This document shows positions 43,971 to 52,386 of a stretch of DNA of 57,681 nt, piece after piece. Position 1 is the stretch's first letter. Each line of letters begins with the position of its first letter. The DNA comes from an uncultured Subdoligranulum sp. (lineage in GTDB: Bacteria > Bacillota > Clostridia > Oscillospirales > Ruminococcaceae): contig CALZZE010000017.1 of the NCBI GenBank assembly GCA_945830575.1, positions 1 to 57,681 on the forward strand. Reading direction: 5' to 3'. A program made the translations under genes and the position numbers. The notes below the pieces were generated by a model that saw only the letters and a list, made by a program, of their open reading frames with translations, did no database searches and had not been told where the DNA came from.

Positions 43971-44140
43971 TATAATCCTACTAATCAAATTTTGGGAGCA
44001 CGGGTCGGGGACCGGATCGCAGACCTCCCGCCCCTCTACGGAGGCAAGCGGAGGAAGGGAGCGTGAACGCCCCCGCAGGGCACCCACCTGCCGTACGGTA
44101 GGTTTTGATTGGCCGCAGACGGCTGTGCGGGGTATTTTTT
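43971..44140 (+). ncRNA. 6S-like structured RNA with promoter
   Basis: An extended -10 TGATATAAT (TATAAT 43971-43976) is followed by a transcript that should start near 43983. Its ends can pair: CTAATCAAA (43981-43989) with TTTGATTGG (44104-44112). Inside lie a long apical hairpin (CCTCCCGC ... GCGGAGG capped by CCTC-TACG-GAGG) and a 3'-side hairpin ACCTGCCG / CGGTAGGT after GGGCACCCACC, an arrangement like 6S RNA. A CCGCA / TGCGG hairpin and T7 follow. No ORF fits. Identity as 6S is likely but not certain; it binds RNA polymerase in other bacteria. Confidence 0.55.
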
Positions 44141-44152
44141 TGAACATGGTGA

Positions 44153-44178
44153 GCCGCCCGCACAGGGCGGCTTTTTTC
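44153..44178 (+). terminator. Intrinsic terminator upstream of the redoxin gene
   Basis: Stem GCCGCCC / GGGCGGC then TTTTTT; a half-copy (GGGCGGC and T7) follows directly at 44184-44197. It separates the small RNA from the next gene, whose ribosome site lies at 44201. Confidence 0.8.
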
Positions 44179-44214
44179 GCAGAGGGCGGCTTTTTTTGAG
44201 AGGAGGTGACGGGA

Positions 44215-44814
44215 ATGCCACGGATGGAACAAGGAGACAAGCTGCCCATGTTCCGGTATGACACGCCGTACAGCGCACAGGAGCGGCTGGCCGACCTGCT
44301 GGAGGAGCAGGCGCCGCTGGTGATGGTGTTCATGAACAATTTCGGGCATCCCATCACCCGGACTTTCGCCACCCGCTACGCCCAGACCATGTCCCAGCTG
44401 GTGGACGGCGGCTTTGCGATGGTGGTGCGCTCCCGGGCGGACAAGCTCTCGGGGAGCATCCGGCGGAGCACCCTGCCCTACCCGCTCATCTGTGACGCGG
44501 AGGGGGTTTTGTACGATTACCTGTGCATTCCCCAACGGGCAGGGGCGCTGACCACCTACTCGCTGGAGGGCTGGCAGATCGTCCGCGCCGCCAAAAAGCA
44601 GGGCTTCCGGCCACCCAAAAACGCGCTGCTCTCGCTGCCGCTGACGCTGATTCTGGACCGCACCGGCACGGTGCAGTTCGTGCATTACGGGGCCAGCCTC
44701 ACCGATGTGCCGCAGGACTGCGGCGCCATGCAGAAGCTGCTGGAGGAGCTGGAGCTTCTGGAGGACACAGAGGACTTCCCCTTGCAGGAGCTGCCCGACT
44801 GGAGCACCCCCTGA
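44215..44814 (+). CDS. Thioredoxin-fold AhpC/TSA-like protein
   Basis: A 199-aa redoxin-like protein starting MPRMEQGDKLPMF, AGGAGG eight bases upstream. The sequence follows peroxiredoxin layout (GDKLPMFRYDTPYS, APLVMVFMNNFGHPITRTF, LPYPLICDAEGVLYDYL, LTLILDRTGTVQFVHYG), but the usual catalytic Cys after the first strand is replaced (FMNNFGHP in place of FxxxxCxxC). So it may lack peroxidase action. The gene has its own terminator pair on each side. Confidence 0.8.
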   Translation: MPRMEQGDKLPMFRYDTPYSAQERLADLLEEQAPLVMVFMNNFGHPITRTFATRYAQTMSQLVDGGFAMVVRSRADKLSGSIRRSTLPYPLICDAEGVLYDYLCIPQRAGALTTYSLEGWQIVRAAKKQGFRPPKNALLSLPLTLILDRTGTVQFVHYGASLTDVPQDCGAMQKLLEELELLEDTEDFPLQELPDWSTP

Positions 44815-44819
44815 CCACG

Positions 44820-44860
44820 CAGAACACCCCCGCCGAACCGGCGGGGGTGCGTTTTGTTTG
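44820..44860. terminator. Bidirectional terminator between redoxin and sstT
   Basis: Stem AACACCCCCGCCG / CGGCGGGGGTGCG with GTTTTGTTT after it; serves the convergent redoxin and sstT genes. Confidence 0.85.
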
Positions 44861-44868
44861 GAAATGGC

Positions 44869-46113
44869 TCAGCGCAGGAATTCCGGCAGGGGCTTGCCCT
44901 CCTTGCGCCACTGGTGATACTCGGCGGTAGCGGCAAACAGCACGTCGCCGGCGGAGTTCAGCGCAGTCTCCACGGAGTCCTGCACCACGCCGATGATGAA
45001 GCCGACGCCCACCACCTGCATGGCGATGTCGTTGGAGATGCCAAACAGCGAGCAGGCCATGGGAATGAGCAGCAGCGAGCCGCCCGCCACGCCGGAAGCG
45101 CCGCAGGCGCCCAGCGCCGACATGACCGACAGCAGGATGGCCGCAGGCAGAGACACCTGAATGCCCAGCGTGTTGGCGGCGGCCAGTGTCATGATGGTGA
45201 TGGTGATGGCCGCGCCGTCCATGTTGATGGTAGCGCCCAGCGGGATGGACACCGAGTACATGTCCTTGTCAAGGCCGAGCTTTTCGCACAAGGCCATGTT
45301 CACCGGGATGTTGGCGGCGGAGCTGCGGGTGAAGAAGGCGGTGACGCCGGATTCCTTCAGGCAGCGCAGCACCAGCGGGTAGGGGTTGCAGTGCAGGTAG
45401 ACCGCCACGATGATGGGGGCCACCACCATCGACATGAGCAGCATGGTGCCCACCAGCAGCGCCAGCAGCTTGCCGTACTGGGTGAAGATGGCAAGACCGT
45501 TGGTGGTGACGTTGGAGTACACCAGACCCATGATGCCGAAGGGAGCCAGATTGATGATCCAGCGCACGATCTGGGAGATGGCGTCCGCCGTGTTGGCAAG
45601 GAACACCTTGGTGCTGTCCGAGGCGATGTTCTTCATGGCAAGGCCGAACAGGCAGGCCCACAGCAGGATGCCAATGTAGTTGCCGCTGATGAGCGACGCG
45701 AAGGGGTTGGCCACGATGTTGCTCAGCAGCGTGTGCATGACCTCGCCCAGACCCTGCGGGATGACGTCCGCCTCGGCGGCCTCGGCCAGCACGATGCTCT
45801 GGGGGAACAGGCGGCTGGTGATGACGGACAGCGCCGCCGCCAGAAAGGTGGTGAGCATGTACAGCCAGATGACGGTGCCGAAACGGCGGTCCAGCCTGGA
45901 GCTGCCCTGCGCCAGCGCGCTGGTGACGATGACGAACACCAGCACCGGGGCGATGGCCTTGAGCGCGCCCACGAACAGGTTGCCGAATTCCGCGATAAAG
46001 CTGGCCTGCGGCAGCGCCAGCGCCAGCACGGCGCCCAGTACCAGACCTGTGGCGATGCGCAGAATCAGGCTGATGCTGTTGTACTTAGCCGCGATGGATT
46101 TGAAAATTTTCAA
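44869..46113 (-). CDS. sstT: Na+:serine/threonine symporter (SstT, DAACS family)
   Basis: A 414-aa membrane protein with about nine helices and the two re-entrant regions of DAACS carriers: SSAANIPVNMALCEKLG (~300), SIPLGATINMDGAAITI (~322) and GACGASGVAGGSLLLIPMA (~352). I favour the TTG start LKIFKSIAAKYN, ten bases after GAGGG; a GTG nine bases earlier is too near that site. It imports serine and threonine with sodium. Sequence most similar to SstT rather than to glutamate carriers (inferred). Confidence 0.92.
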   Translation of the reverse strand: MKIFKSIAAKYNSISLILRIATGLVLGAVLALALPQASFIAEFGNLFVGALKAIAPVLVFVIVTSALAQGSSRLDRRFGTVIWLYMLTTFLAAALSVITSRLFPQSIVLAEAAEADVIPQGLGEVMHTLLSNIVANPFASLISGNYIGILLWACLFGLAMKNIASDSTKVFLANTADAISQIVRWIINLAPFGIMGLVYSNVTTNGLAIFTQYGKLLALLVGTMLLMSMVVAPIIVAVYLHCNPYPLVLRCLKESGVTAFFTRSSAANIPVNMALCEKLGLDKDMYSVSIPLGATINMDGAAITITIMTLAAANTLGIQVSLPAAILLSVMSALGACGASGVAGGSLLLIPMACSLFGISNDIAMQVVGVGFIIGVVQDSVETALNSAGDVLFAATAEYHQWRKEGKPLPEFLR

Positions 46114-46179
46114 CAGAAACACTCCCTCTTTGTCCTTCTGTCAAGGACAGATTTTCAGTTCAAAACCGAACGCCTTCCC

Positions 46180-46185
46180 AGTATA
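46180..46185 (-). promoter_or_regulatory. Extended -10 of sstT
   Basis: Minus-strand TGCTATACT, same extended -10 as for the cyclophilin gene, about 67 bp upstream of the start. The -35 is poor. Confidence 0.4.
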
Positions 46186-46267
46186 GCACAAGATGCGGCA
46201 AAATGGTAGCGGTTTTCTAAAATTTTTTAATAATTTTTGTACGTCACTGAAGGACAGCGTCCTCCCC

Positions 46268-46296
46268 TTGCATCCGGCGCTCCGCCGCGCTATAAT
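46268..46296 (+). promoter_or_regulatory. Promoter of azlCD
   Basis: -35 TTGCAT (46268-46273), 17-bp spacer, -10 TATAAT (46291-46296), 27 bp before the azlC start. Confidence 0.8.
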
Positions 46297-46323
46297 AGGA
46301 CAGGAAAACAGAGGTGTAAGAAA

Positions 46324-47016
46324 ATGAAAAAGGAATTTTTGCAGGGGCTGCGGGACGGCTCGCCCATCATGGCGGGGTATTTCGCGGTCAGTTTCAGTTT
46401 CGGGATTCTGGCGGTGCAGGGCGGCCTGTCGGTGTTGCAGGCGGCGCTCACCAGCCTGACCAACGTGACCAGCGCCGGGCAGTTTGCCGGTTTGCAGGTC
46501 ATTGTGGGCGGCGGCGCACTGGTGGAGCTGGTGCTCACGCAGGTCATCATCAATCTGCGCTACGCGCTGATGAGCCTGTCGCTGTCCCAAAAGCTGGCGG
46601 AGGGCACCACCCTGTGGCAGCGGTGCGTCATTGCCTTCGCCAACACCGATGAGATTTTTGCCGTGGCCATGAGCCACGCGGGCAGTCTGCGGTTCCCCTA
46701 CATGGCGGGGCTGCAAATTCTGCCCATTCTGGGCTGGACGGCGGGCACCGCCGCCGGGGCGGTGGCAGGCAGTCTGCTGCCCGCGGCACTGACCAGCGCG
46801 CTGGGCGTGGCGCTGTACGGCATGTTCATCGCGGTGGTGGTGCCGGCGGCGCGCAAGTCCCGCCCGGTGCTGGCGGCAGCGCTGCTGGCCATCGCGCTGA
46901 GCTGCGTGCTGTTCGCCATGGGGGTCAGCTCGGGCATTTCCATCATCCTCTGCACCGTGGCCGCCTCGGCGGTGATGGCGCTGCTGCATCCCGTGGAAGG
47001 AGGTGAGCAGGCATGA
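46324..47016 (+). CDS. azlC: AzlC-family branched-chain amino-acid exporter, large subunit
   Basis: A 230-aa membrane protein (MKKEFLQGLRDGSPIMAGYFAVSFSFGILA), with AGAGGTG upstream. Motifs AGQFAGLQVIVGGGALVELVLTQVIINLRYALMS and TDEIFAVAM are typical of AzlC/YgaZ. With AzlD it exports branched-chain amino acids or analogues. Overlaps azlD by four bases (ATGA). Confidence 0.94.
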   Translation: MKKEFLQGLRDGSPIMAGYFAVSFSFGILAVQGGLSVLQAALTSLTNVTSAGQFAGLQVIVGGGALVELVLTQVIINLRYALMSLSLSQKLAEGTTLWQRCVIAFANTDEIFAVAMSHAGSLRFPYMAGLQILPILGWTAGTAAGAVAGSLLPAALTSALGVALYGMFIAVVVPAARKSRPVLAAALLAIALSCVLFAMGVSSGISIILCTVAASAVMALLHPVEGGEQA

Positions 47017-47327
47017 AGACATGGCTGTACATTGCCGTGATGGCGCTGGTGACCTACCTCATCCGTGCCCTGCCGCTGACGGTGTTCCACAAAAAAATCC
47101 AGAACCGGTGGGTGCGTTCCTTTTTATATTACGTGCCCTACGCCTGCCTGAGCGCCATGACCTTCCCGGCGATTTTTTACGCCACCCAAAGCCTGTGGAG
47201 CGCGGCGGCGGGCGTGGCGGTGGCGCTGGTGCTGGCCTACTTTGGCCGCAGTCTCATCGTGGTGGCTGCCGGAGCCTGCGCCGCCGTGCTGATTGCAGAG
47301 CAGCTTTTGCCGCTGTTTCTGCGCTGA
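47013..47327 (+). CDS. azlD: AzlD-family exporter small subunit
   Basis: A 104-aa protein with four membrane helices: WLYIAVMALVTYLIRALPL, LYYVPYACLSAMTFPAI, AAAGVAVALVLAYFGRSLIVVAAGACAAVLIAE. It has the size and LIRALPL motif of AzlD/YgaH. Translationally coupled to azlC, with which it forms the exporter. Confidence 0.93.
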   Translation: MKTWLYIAVMALVTYLIRALPLTVFHKKIQNRWVRSFLYYVPYACLSAMTFPAIFYATQSLWSAAAGVAVALVLAYFGRSLIVVAAGACAAVLIAEQLLPLFLR

Positions 47328-47339
47328 ACCGTCAAAAAA

Positions 47340-47375
47340 TCAGAGCCGCTGCGTTGGCAGCGGCTCCTTTTTTAT
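47340..47375. terminator. Terminator after azlD
   Basis: Stem GAGCCGCTGC-GTTG-GCAGCGGCTC then CTTTTTT. Convergent degV ends 4 bp further; A-rich sequence on the other side suggests use in both directions. Confidence 0.85.
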
Positions 47376-47378
47376 TGA

Positions 47379-48227
47379 TTACTCCTTGGTCACGAACACC
47401 ACGCCCACGGCGCGGGGGCCGATGTGGGTGCCGATGGTGGGGCCGATCTGGGCCACGCGGCCGCCGGTGAGGTGCAGCGTCTCGTGCATGTAGTGATGCA
47501 CCGGCGCGGCCAGCTGGCGGTCGTCGGAATACAGCAGCGTGTAGCCGTAGCGGGGATCCACGCCGCCCAGCTTGTCGATCTGCTTGAACATGGCCACCAG
47601 TGCGCCGGGACGGCCGCGGCCCTTGTCCACCATCTTGATCTCGCCGTCCTCGCGCAGCGCCAGCACCGGCTTGATGCCCAGCGCGCCGCCCACCAGCGCC
47701 ACCGCCTTGGGCAGGCGGCCGCCCTTTTGCAGGTGATGCAGGCTGTCCACGATGGCGGTGATGCGCACCCGCTCCTTCAGGTGCTCCAGTTCCTCCGCGA
47801 TCTCAGCGGCGGACAGGCCCTCGGTGCGCAGACGCACCGCCTCGCGCACCAGCAGCGCCTCGCCCTGGGTGGCGGTGCGGGAATCCACAATGTACACCTG
47901 CGCATCCTCCACCTCGGCGGCGGCCAGCTTGGCGCACTGCCAGGTGCCGGACAGCGTCTGGCTGATGGTGATGACCACCACCTCGTCGCCGGCCTCCTGC
48001 GCGTCGCGGAAGGCCTTCATGAAGGACTCCGGGCTGGGCTGGCTGGTGCGGGGCAGCTTGCTCTCCCCCGCCAGACGGGTGAAGTATTCATCGCGGGTCA
48101 TGGAACCGTCATCCTCCACGCCGGTGCCGTCAGCGAAGGTTACCGTCATGGGAACCACGTACACCCCGGGCAGGTAAAGCTCATTTTTGGTCAGGTCAGC
48201 GGCAGAATCGGTGACAATGCGGATCAT
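47379..48227 (-). CDS. DegV-family fatty-acid-binding protein
   Basis: A 282-aa protein with the DegV layout: IRIVTDSAADLTKNE opening, YVVPMTVTFADG, KLPRTSQPSPESFM (TSQPSP lipid-head contact), VVVITISQTLSGTWQ and SLHHLQKGGRLPKAVALVGGALGIKPVL. Such proteins (FakB type) hold a fatty acid for a FakA kinase. Single gene with its own promoter. Confidence 0.95.
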   Translation of the reverse strand: MIRIVTDSAADLTKNELYLPGVYVVPMTVTFADGTGVEDDGSMTRDEYFTRLAGESKLPRTSQPSPESFMKAFRDAQEAGDEVVVITISQTLSGTWQCAKLAAAEVEDAQVYIVDSRTATQGEALLVREAVRLRTEGLSAAEIAEELEHLKERVRITAIVDSLHHLQKGGRLPKAVALVGGALGIKPVLALREDGEIKMVDKGRGRPGALVAMFKQIDKLGGVDPRYGYTLLYSDDRQLAAPVHHYMHETLHLTGGRVAQIGPTIGTHIGPRAVGVVFVTKE

Positions 48228-48281
48228 GGCAGACTCCTTTTTTCTATCTGAAATCAGTATTGTTTGAACAGAACCGCATTT

Positions 48282-48309
48282 ATTGTACCATAAAATTTTG
48301 ATAATTCAA
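48282..48309 (-). promoter_or_regulatory. Promoter of degV
   Basis: Minus strand: -35 TTGAAT (48304-48309), 16-bp spacer, -10 TACAAT (48282-48287). Confidence 0.6.
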
Positions 48310-48385
48310 TAATTTTAGGTAAATTCTTGGAATTACTCAAAATTTCGCTTTCCCGCGAGCAATTTTCAAGCATTTTCACAAACCC

Positions 48386-48421
48386 AAACGAAAAGGAGGG
48401 GCCTTACGGCCCCTCCGGCGG
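48386..48421 (-). terminator. Terminator after nifU
   Basis: Minus-strand stem GGAGGGGCC-GTAA-GGCCCCTCC then TTTTCGTTT, right after the nifU stop. Confidence 0.8.
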
Positions 48422-48862
48422 TCATTCTTCCGCGCCGTGGTCATGGTCATGGCAGCACTCCAGGTCGGCAAACAGCGCCGAGTCGTGGGGGATGCCCTTC
48501 TTCTCGTAGTAGTCCTGCACGGCGGATTTGATGGCCTGCTCCGCCAGCACGGAGCAGTGCATCTTGTAGGCGGGCAGGCCGTCCAGCGCCTCGGCCACCG
48601 CCTTGTTGGACAGCTGCAGGGCCTCGCTCACCGGCTTGCCCTTGATCATTTCGGTGGCCATGCTGCTGGAGGCAATGGCGCTGCCGCAGCCGAAGGTCTC
48701 AAACTTCACATCGTCAATGATGCCGTCCTTGATCTTCAGGTACATTTTCATAATGTCGCCGCACTTGGCGTTGCCCACCTCGCCCACGCCGTCGGCGTCC
48801 TCGATGACGCCCACGTTACGGGGATTGCGGAAATGGTCCATCACTTTTTCACTGTATAACAT
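48422..48862 (-). CDS. nifU: NifU/IscU-type Fe-S scaffold
   Basis: A 146-aa scaffold on which Fe-S clusters are built. Opening LYSEKVMDHFRNPRNVG and the three cluster Cys in GNAKCGDIMKM (~34), TFGCGSAIASSSM (~59) and MHCSVLAEQAI (~103). A His/Cys-rich tail (CCHDHDHG) may bind metal. Overlaps nifS by 14 bp, so they form one unit. Confidence 0.94.
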   Translation of the reverse strand: MLYSEKVMDHFRNPRNVGVIEDADGVGEVGNAKCGDIMKMYLKIKDGIIDDVKFETFGCGSAIASSSMATEMIKGKPVSEALQLSNKAVAEALDGLPAYKMHCSVLAEQAIKSAVQDYYEKKGIPHDSALFADLECCHDHDHGAEE

Positions 48863-50036
48863 AGCTGCGTTTTCCCTCCTGTAAGTCGCGCCACACCGGG
48901 CTGATGCCGCGCAGATAGCCGACCACCTCGGTGACGGCGGCGATGATGGTGTCGATGTCGGATTCGGTCATGGAGGCGTCCAGCGTCAGCCGCAGGCTGC
49001 CGTGGGCGACCTCGTGGGGGCGGCCGATGGCCAGCAGCACGTGGCTGGGGTCCAGCGAGCCGGAGGTGCAGGCCGAGCCGGAGGACGCGCAGATGCCCTT
49101 GTCGTCCAACAGCAGCAGCAGGCTCTCCCCCTCGATGCCCTCAAAGCAGAAATTCACGTTGCCGGGCAGGCGCTGCACCGCGTCGCCATTCAGCCCGCTG
49201 TGGGGAATTTTGGCGATGCCCGCAATGAGCCGGTCCCGCAGCGCGGTGACGCGGGCGCGGTCGGCGTCCATGTGCTCCACCGCTTCGGTGAGGGCGGCGG
49301 CCATGCCGCAGATGGCGGGCACGTTCTCGGTGCCGGGACGGCGTCCGCGCTCCTGCGCGCCGCCGAAAATGATGTTGGCAAGCACCAGACCCCGGCGGGC
49401 AAACAGCACGCCCACCCCCTTGGGGCCGTGGAATTTGTGGCCGGACAGCGACAGGAAGTCCACCTGCCACGCCTTCACATCCACGGGGATGTGGCCCACC
49501 GCCTGCACCGCGTCGGTGTGGAACAGCACGCCCTTCTCCTTACACACCGCGCCGATGGCCGCGATGGGCTGGATGGTGCCGATCTCATTGTTGGCGGTCA
49601 TAATCGTAACCAGGCAGGTGTCCGGCCGGATGGCCTGTGCCACCTGCTCCGCGGTGACCAGGCCGTTTTCATGCACATCCAGCAGCGTGACGGCAAAACC
49701 CTGCTTTTCCAGCGCATCCAGCGCGTGAAGGATGGCGTGATGCTCAAATTTGGTGGAAATGATGTGCTTTTTGCCCTGCTTTTCGCCAAGGCGGGCGGCG
49801 GTGAACAGCGCCTGCGTGTCCGCCTCGGAGCCGCCGGAGGTGAAATAAATCTCGTTGGGCTGGGCGTTCAGCGCTTTGGCGACCTGAGCGCGGGCATTTT
49901 CCAGATGCTCTCTGGCCTTCTGGCCCAGCGTATACAGGCTGGAGGCGTTGCCGTAGCCCTCCTCCAGCAGCGGCAGCATGGCGTCCAGCGCGGCGCGGCT
50001 GGGGCGCGTGGTGGCCGCATTGTCGGCATAGATCAT
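48849..50036 (-). CDS. nifS: Cysteine desulfurase (NifS/IscS), housekeeping
   Basis: A 395-aa PLP enzyme delivering sulfur to NifU. IYADNAATTRPSRAAL opening, FEHHAILHA (~101), PLP lysine in SLSGHKFHGPKG (~203) and Cys in CASSGSACTSG (~327). Strong TTGACT/TATAAT promoter upstream. Distinct from the island desulfurase at 15329-16513. Confidence 0.95.
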   Translation of the reverse strand: MIYADNAATTRPSRAALDAMLPLLEEGYGNASSLYTLGQKAREHLENARAQVAKALNAQPNEIYFTSGGSEADTQALFTAARLGEKQGKKHIISTKFEHHAILHALDALEKQGFAVTLLDVHENGLVTAEQVAQAIRPDTCLVTIMTANNEIGTIQPIAAIGAVCKEKGVLFHTDAVQAVGHIPVDVKAWQVDFLSLSGHKFHGPKGVGVLFARRGLVLANIIFGGAQERGRRPGTENVPAICGMAAALTEAVEHMDADRARVTALRDRLIAGIAKIPHSGLNGDAVQRLPGNVNFCFEGIEGESLLLLLDDKGICASSGSACTSGSLDPSHVLLAIGRPHEVAHGSLRLTLDASMTESDIDTIIAAVTEVVGYLRGISPVWRDLQEGKRSYVIQ

Positions 50037-50081
50037 GGTTATATCTCCTTTAACCCGGTGGGTTGGTTGGTTTACAGTTCT

Positions 50082-50109
50082 ATTATATCCATTTTACCCA
50101 TAAAGTCAA
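50082..50109 (-). promoter_or_regulatory. Promoter of nifS-nifU
   Basis: Minus strand: -35 TTGACT (50104-50109), 16-bp spacer, -10 TATAAT (50082-50087). Confidence 0.75.
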
Positions 50110-50133
50110 TAGGAAATTTTTCGGCACGCCTCC

Positions 50134-50166
50134 AAAAAGCACCCCCGCCGGGCAGGCGGGGGCGGT
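50134..50166 (-). terminator. Terminator after galM
   Basis: Minus-strand stem GCCCCCGCC / GGCGGGGGTGC then TTTTT. Confidence 0.8.
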
Positions 50167-50176
50167 GTTTCGCATT

Positions 50177-51229
50177 TTACAGCGGTGCTACGTCAAACCG
50201 ATAGATGGTGGTGGCACTGTAAGAGGCCTTGGGCAACAGTGTGGTGTCGGGGAAATCGGGATGGTTGGGGGCGTCAGGGAACTCCTGCGCCTCCAGACAC
50301 ACCGCGTCCCGGGGGGCGTAGCGGGCGTCCTCCTTGCAGGGGGTCTCGGGCAGCAGGTAGTTGGCGGTGTACACCTGCAGGCCGGGCTGGGTGGTGAGCA
50401 CCTCCATGCGGATGCCGGTCTCGGGGCCGGTGAGCCACGCCGCGTGGCGCAGGCCGCTGTCCCGGATGACGTAGCAGTGGTCGTAGCCGTTGCCGATTTT
50501 CAGCGGCACGTAGTCGGCGCCGATATCGCGTCCCAGCGTCTTTTCCTCGTTGAAATCCATGGGAGTGCCCTCCACCGGCAGCAGCTTGCCGGTGGGCACG
50601 CTGGCGGCGTCGGTCTCCAGAAAGCTTTTGGCGTTCACCGACAGGCGGTGTCCCAGCGCGGTGCCGCTGGCGTGGCCGTTCAGGTTGAAATAGCTGTGGT
50701 TGGTCAGGTTGCAGACGGTGGGCGCGTCGGTGGAGGCGCTGTACTGGATGACCAGTCCGCACCCCGCCAGCCGGTACTGAATTTCAAAATCCACGTTGCC
50801 GGGGAACCCGTCCATGCCGTCCGGGCTGCGGGCGGTGAGGGTCACGCTGTCGTCGGTGCCGGGGGTGACCTCCATGGCAAACACCGTGTGGTGCAGCCCG
50901 TGCAGGCCGCTGTGCAGGCAGTTGCCGCTCTGGTTGGCGGTGACATGGACAATGTCCTCGTACAGCGGGAACTGTGCGCCGCCGATGCGGTTGGCGTAGC
51001 GCCCCACGATGGCGCCCATGGCGTCCCCGCTGTTCACCTCGTAGTCCGGCACGGTGGGGTAGCCCAGCGCCACATCCACCAAGCGGCCCTTGCGGTCCGG
51101 CACCACCAGACGGTGCACCACACCGGCGTAGCTCAGAATCTCCGCGGTGATCTGTTCATTTTTCAGCGTTGCGCGATGGATGACCGTCCCGTCGGAGGAA
51201 CGGCCGAATTCGGTGATGGAAACAGACAT
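50177..51229 (-). CDS. galM: Aldose 1-epimerase (galactose mutarotase)
   Basis: A 350-aa mutarotase. The start MSVSITEFGRSSDG has GGAGG six bases upstream; the open frame before it is a shadow of yerC. Motifs: GRYANRIGGAQF (~75), LHSGLHGLHHTVF (His ~100), NLTNHSYFNLNGH (His ~175), GNGYDHCYVI (~243) and QPGLQVYTANYL (~280), with CLEAQEFPDAPNHP near the end giving the catalytic Glu. Converts sugar anomers for galactose use. Eleven bases after yerC. Confidence 0.95.
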   Translation of the reverse strand: MSVSITEFGRSSDGTVIHRATLKNEQITAEILSYAGVVHRLVVPDRKGRLVDVALGYPTVPDYEVNSGDAMGAIVGRYANRIGGAQFPLYEDIVHVTANQSGNCLHSGLHGLHHTVFAMEVTPGTDDSVTLTARSPDGMDGFPGNVDFEIQYRLAGCGLVIQYSASTDAPTVCNLTNHSYFNLNGHASGTALGHRLSVNAKSFLETDAASVPTGKLLPVEGTPMDFNEEKTLGRDIGADYVPLKIGNGYDHCYVIRDSGLRHAAWLTGPETGIRMEVLTTQPGLQVYTANYLLPETPCKEDARYAPRDAVCLEAQEFPDAPNHPDFPDTTLLPKASYSATTIYRFDVAPL

Positions 51230-51240
51230 GAGGGGCCTCC

Positions 51241-51561
51241 TTACTGATTTTCCTGTTTCTCCTGCTCCAGATCGTAGCGGACGCTGTCCGCGACCTTTCC
51301 CCCGCCTGCGCCGTAGTTCAGCATGCGGTTCACCCGGCTGACGGTGGCGCTGGACGCGCCGGTCTCCTTGCGGATGACGCTGTACACCTTGCCCTGCATC
51401 AGGCATTTCGCCACATCGTAGCGCTGCTCCATGGTGCGCAGCTCGGTGACGGCGCACAGATCGTCAAAAAAGCGGATGCAGTCCTCCAGCGTTTCCAGAC
51501 GCAGAATTGCCTCGTAAAGCGCGGTGCTGCGCTGTTCCGGCGTATTGTTTTCAGGGCGCAT
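51241..51561 (-). CDS. yerC: YerC/TrpR-related DNA-binding protein
   Basis: A 106-aa helical protein of the YerC/YecD (TrpR superfamily) group: LYEAILRLETLEDCIRFFDDLCAVTEL then the helix-turn-helix YSVIRKETGASSATVSRVNRML. Likely a local regulator; by position could control galM, inference only. Clear promoter upstream. Confidence 0.92.
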   Translation of the reverse strand: MRPENNTPEQRSTALYEAILRLETLEDCIRFFDDLCAVTELRTMEQRYDVAKCLMQGKVYSVIRKETGASSATVSRVNRMLNYGAGGGKVADSVRYDLEQEKQENQ

Positions 51562-51628
51562 AGGCGCCTCCTTTATGCTCTGCTGTATTCGTCAGTTGCT
51601 CCAAAAGTGTTGCACACTGGCTCTTTCT

Positions 51629-51657
51629 ATTGTAGCAATCCACACAGAAAATGTCAA
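51629..51657 (-). promoter_or_regulatory. Promoter of yerC-galM
   Basis: Minus strand: -35 TTGACA (51652-51657), 17-bp spacer, -10 TACAAT (51629-51634), about 70 bp before the yerC start. Confidence 0.85.
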
Positions 51658-51720
51658 TGCATCAAAGTGCTAAAATCTCCCGTTTGCCCTTGCGAAAAAG
51701 GCCGGTTTGAGGTATAGTAT

Positions 51721-52329
51721 TTATAGTTTTTTCCTCAGCACCAGCGCCCGGCTGCCCAGCTGGCGGTACACCTCCATGAACCGGGCGCGGGGCACCCGGC
51801 GGTTGAAATCCAGCGGGTCGGCCACCGTGAAACATTCCTCATCCACGCCGCAGCAGACCATACAGTGCAGCGTGTGGAACACCCGGTGCTCGCCCCCGCC
51901 GGGCAGCGGGTAGGCCCCGCAGGCGTCAAACTGCACATCTCCGAAATGCAGCGTGGCCCAGAAAATAAAGGGCCGCCCGGCCTCCAGCTGGGCCACCAGC
52001 GTCTGCTCCTCCGCGCCGGTCAGGTCCACCGGCTCCCAGCCGCCGCCGTGGTCTGCCAGATACCGGCGCGCCGCCGCCGCGATGGGGCCTGCAAAGCAGT
52101 AGTACCCCGTTTCGGGGCTGCCGTCGTCCAGATGGGGGTTACCCATATAGACCTTGTCCGGGTCGGCGCCGTACCAACGCTCACTGCGCGGAAGGTAGTG
52201 GTCGGCCAGCTGGCATTTGTCGGCGTCAAAGCCCAGATACCGCAGCACTTCGCACAGGCTGGTGATCTCGCAGCCGTTGGGCAGCTCGGGATTCTGCAAA
52301 ATCTGCGGCACATCCAGTAAAATTTCCAT
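51721..52329 (-). CDS. C39-family papain-like cysteine peptidase
   Basis: A 202-aa protein starting MEILLDVPQILQNPELPNGC, AAGGAGG nine bases upstream. The catalytic Cys lies in PNGCEITSLCEVL (~17), the His in TLHCMVCCG (~155) and Asp in VADPLDF (~170), as in Peptidase_C39_2 proteins. No signal peptide, so it may act in the cytoplasm or be exported otherwise. Role unknown. Confidence 0.82.
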   Translation of the reverse strand: MEILLDVPQILQNPELPNGCEITSLCEVLRYLGFDADKCQLADHYLPRSERWYGADPDKVYMGNPHLDDGSPETGYYCFAGPIAAAARRYLADHGGGWEPVDLTGAEEQTLVAQLEAGRPFIFWATLHFGDVQFDACGAYPLPGGGEHRVFHTLHCMVCCGVDEECFTVADPLDFNRRVPRARFMEVYRQLGSRALVLRKKL

Positions 52330-52386
52330 GGGAGGTTTCCTCCTTTTTCTCATAGTATATCATATCAGGAAAGGAAATGGTAGCCT

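Noticed and set aside
44854-46209. 451-aa forward ORF opposite sstT
   Set aside because: Antisense shadow, His/Gly/Asp-rich, no domain.
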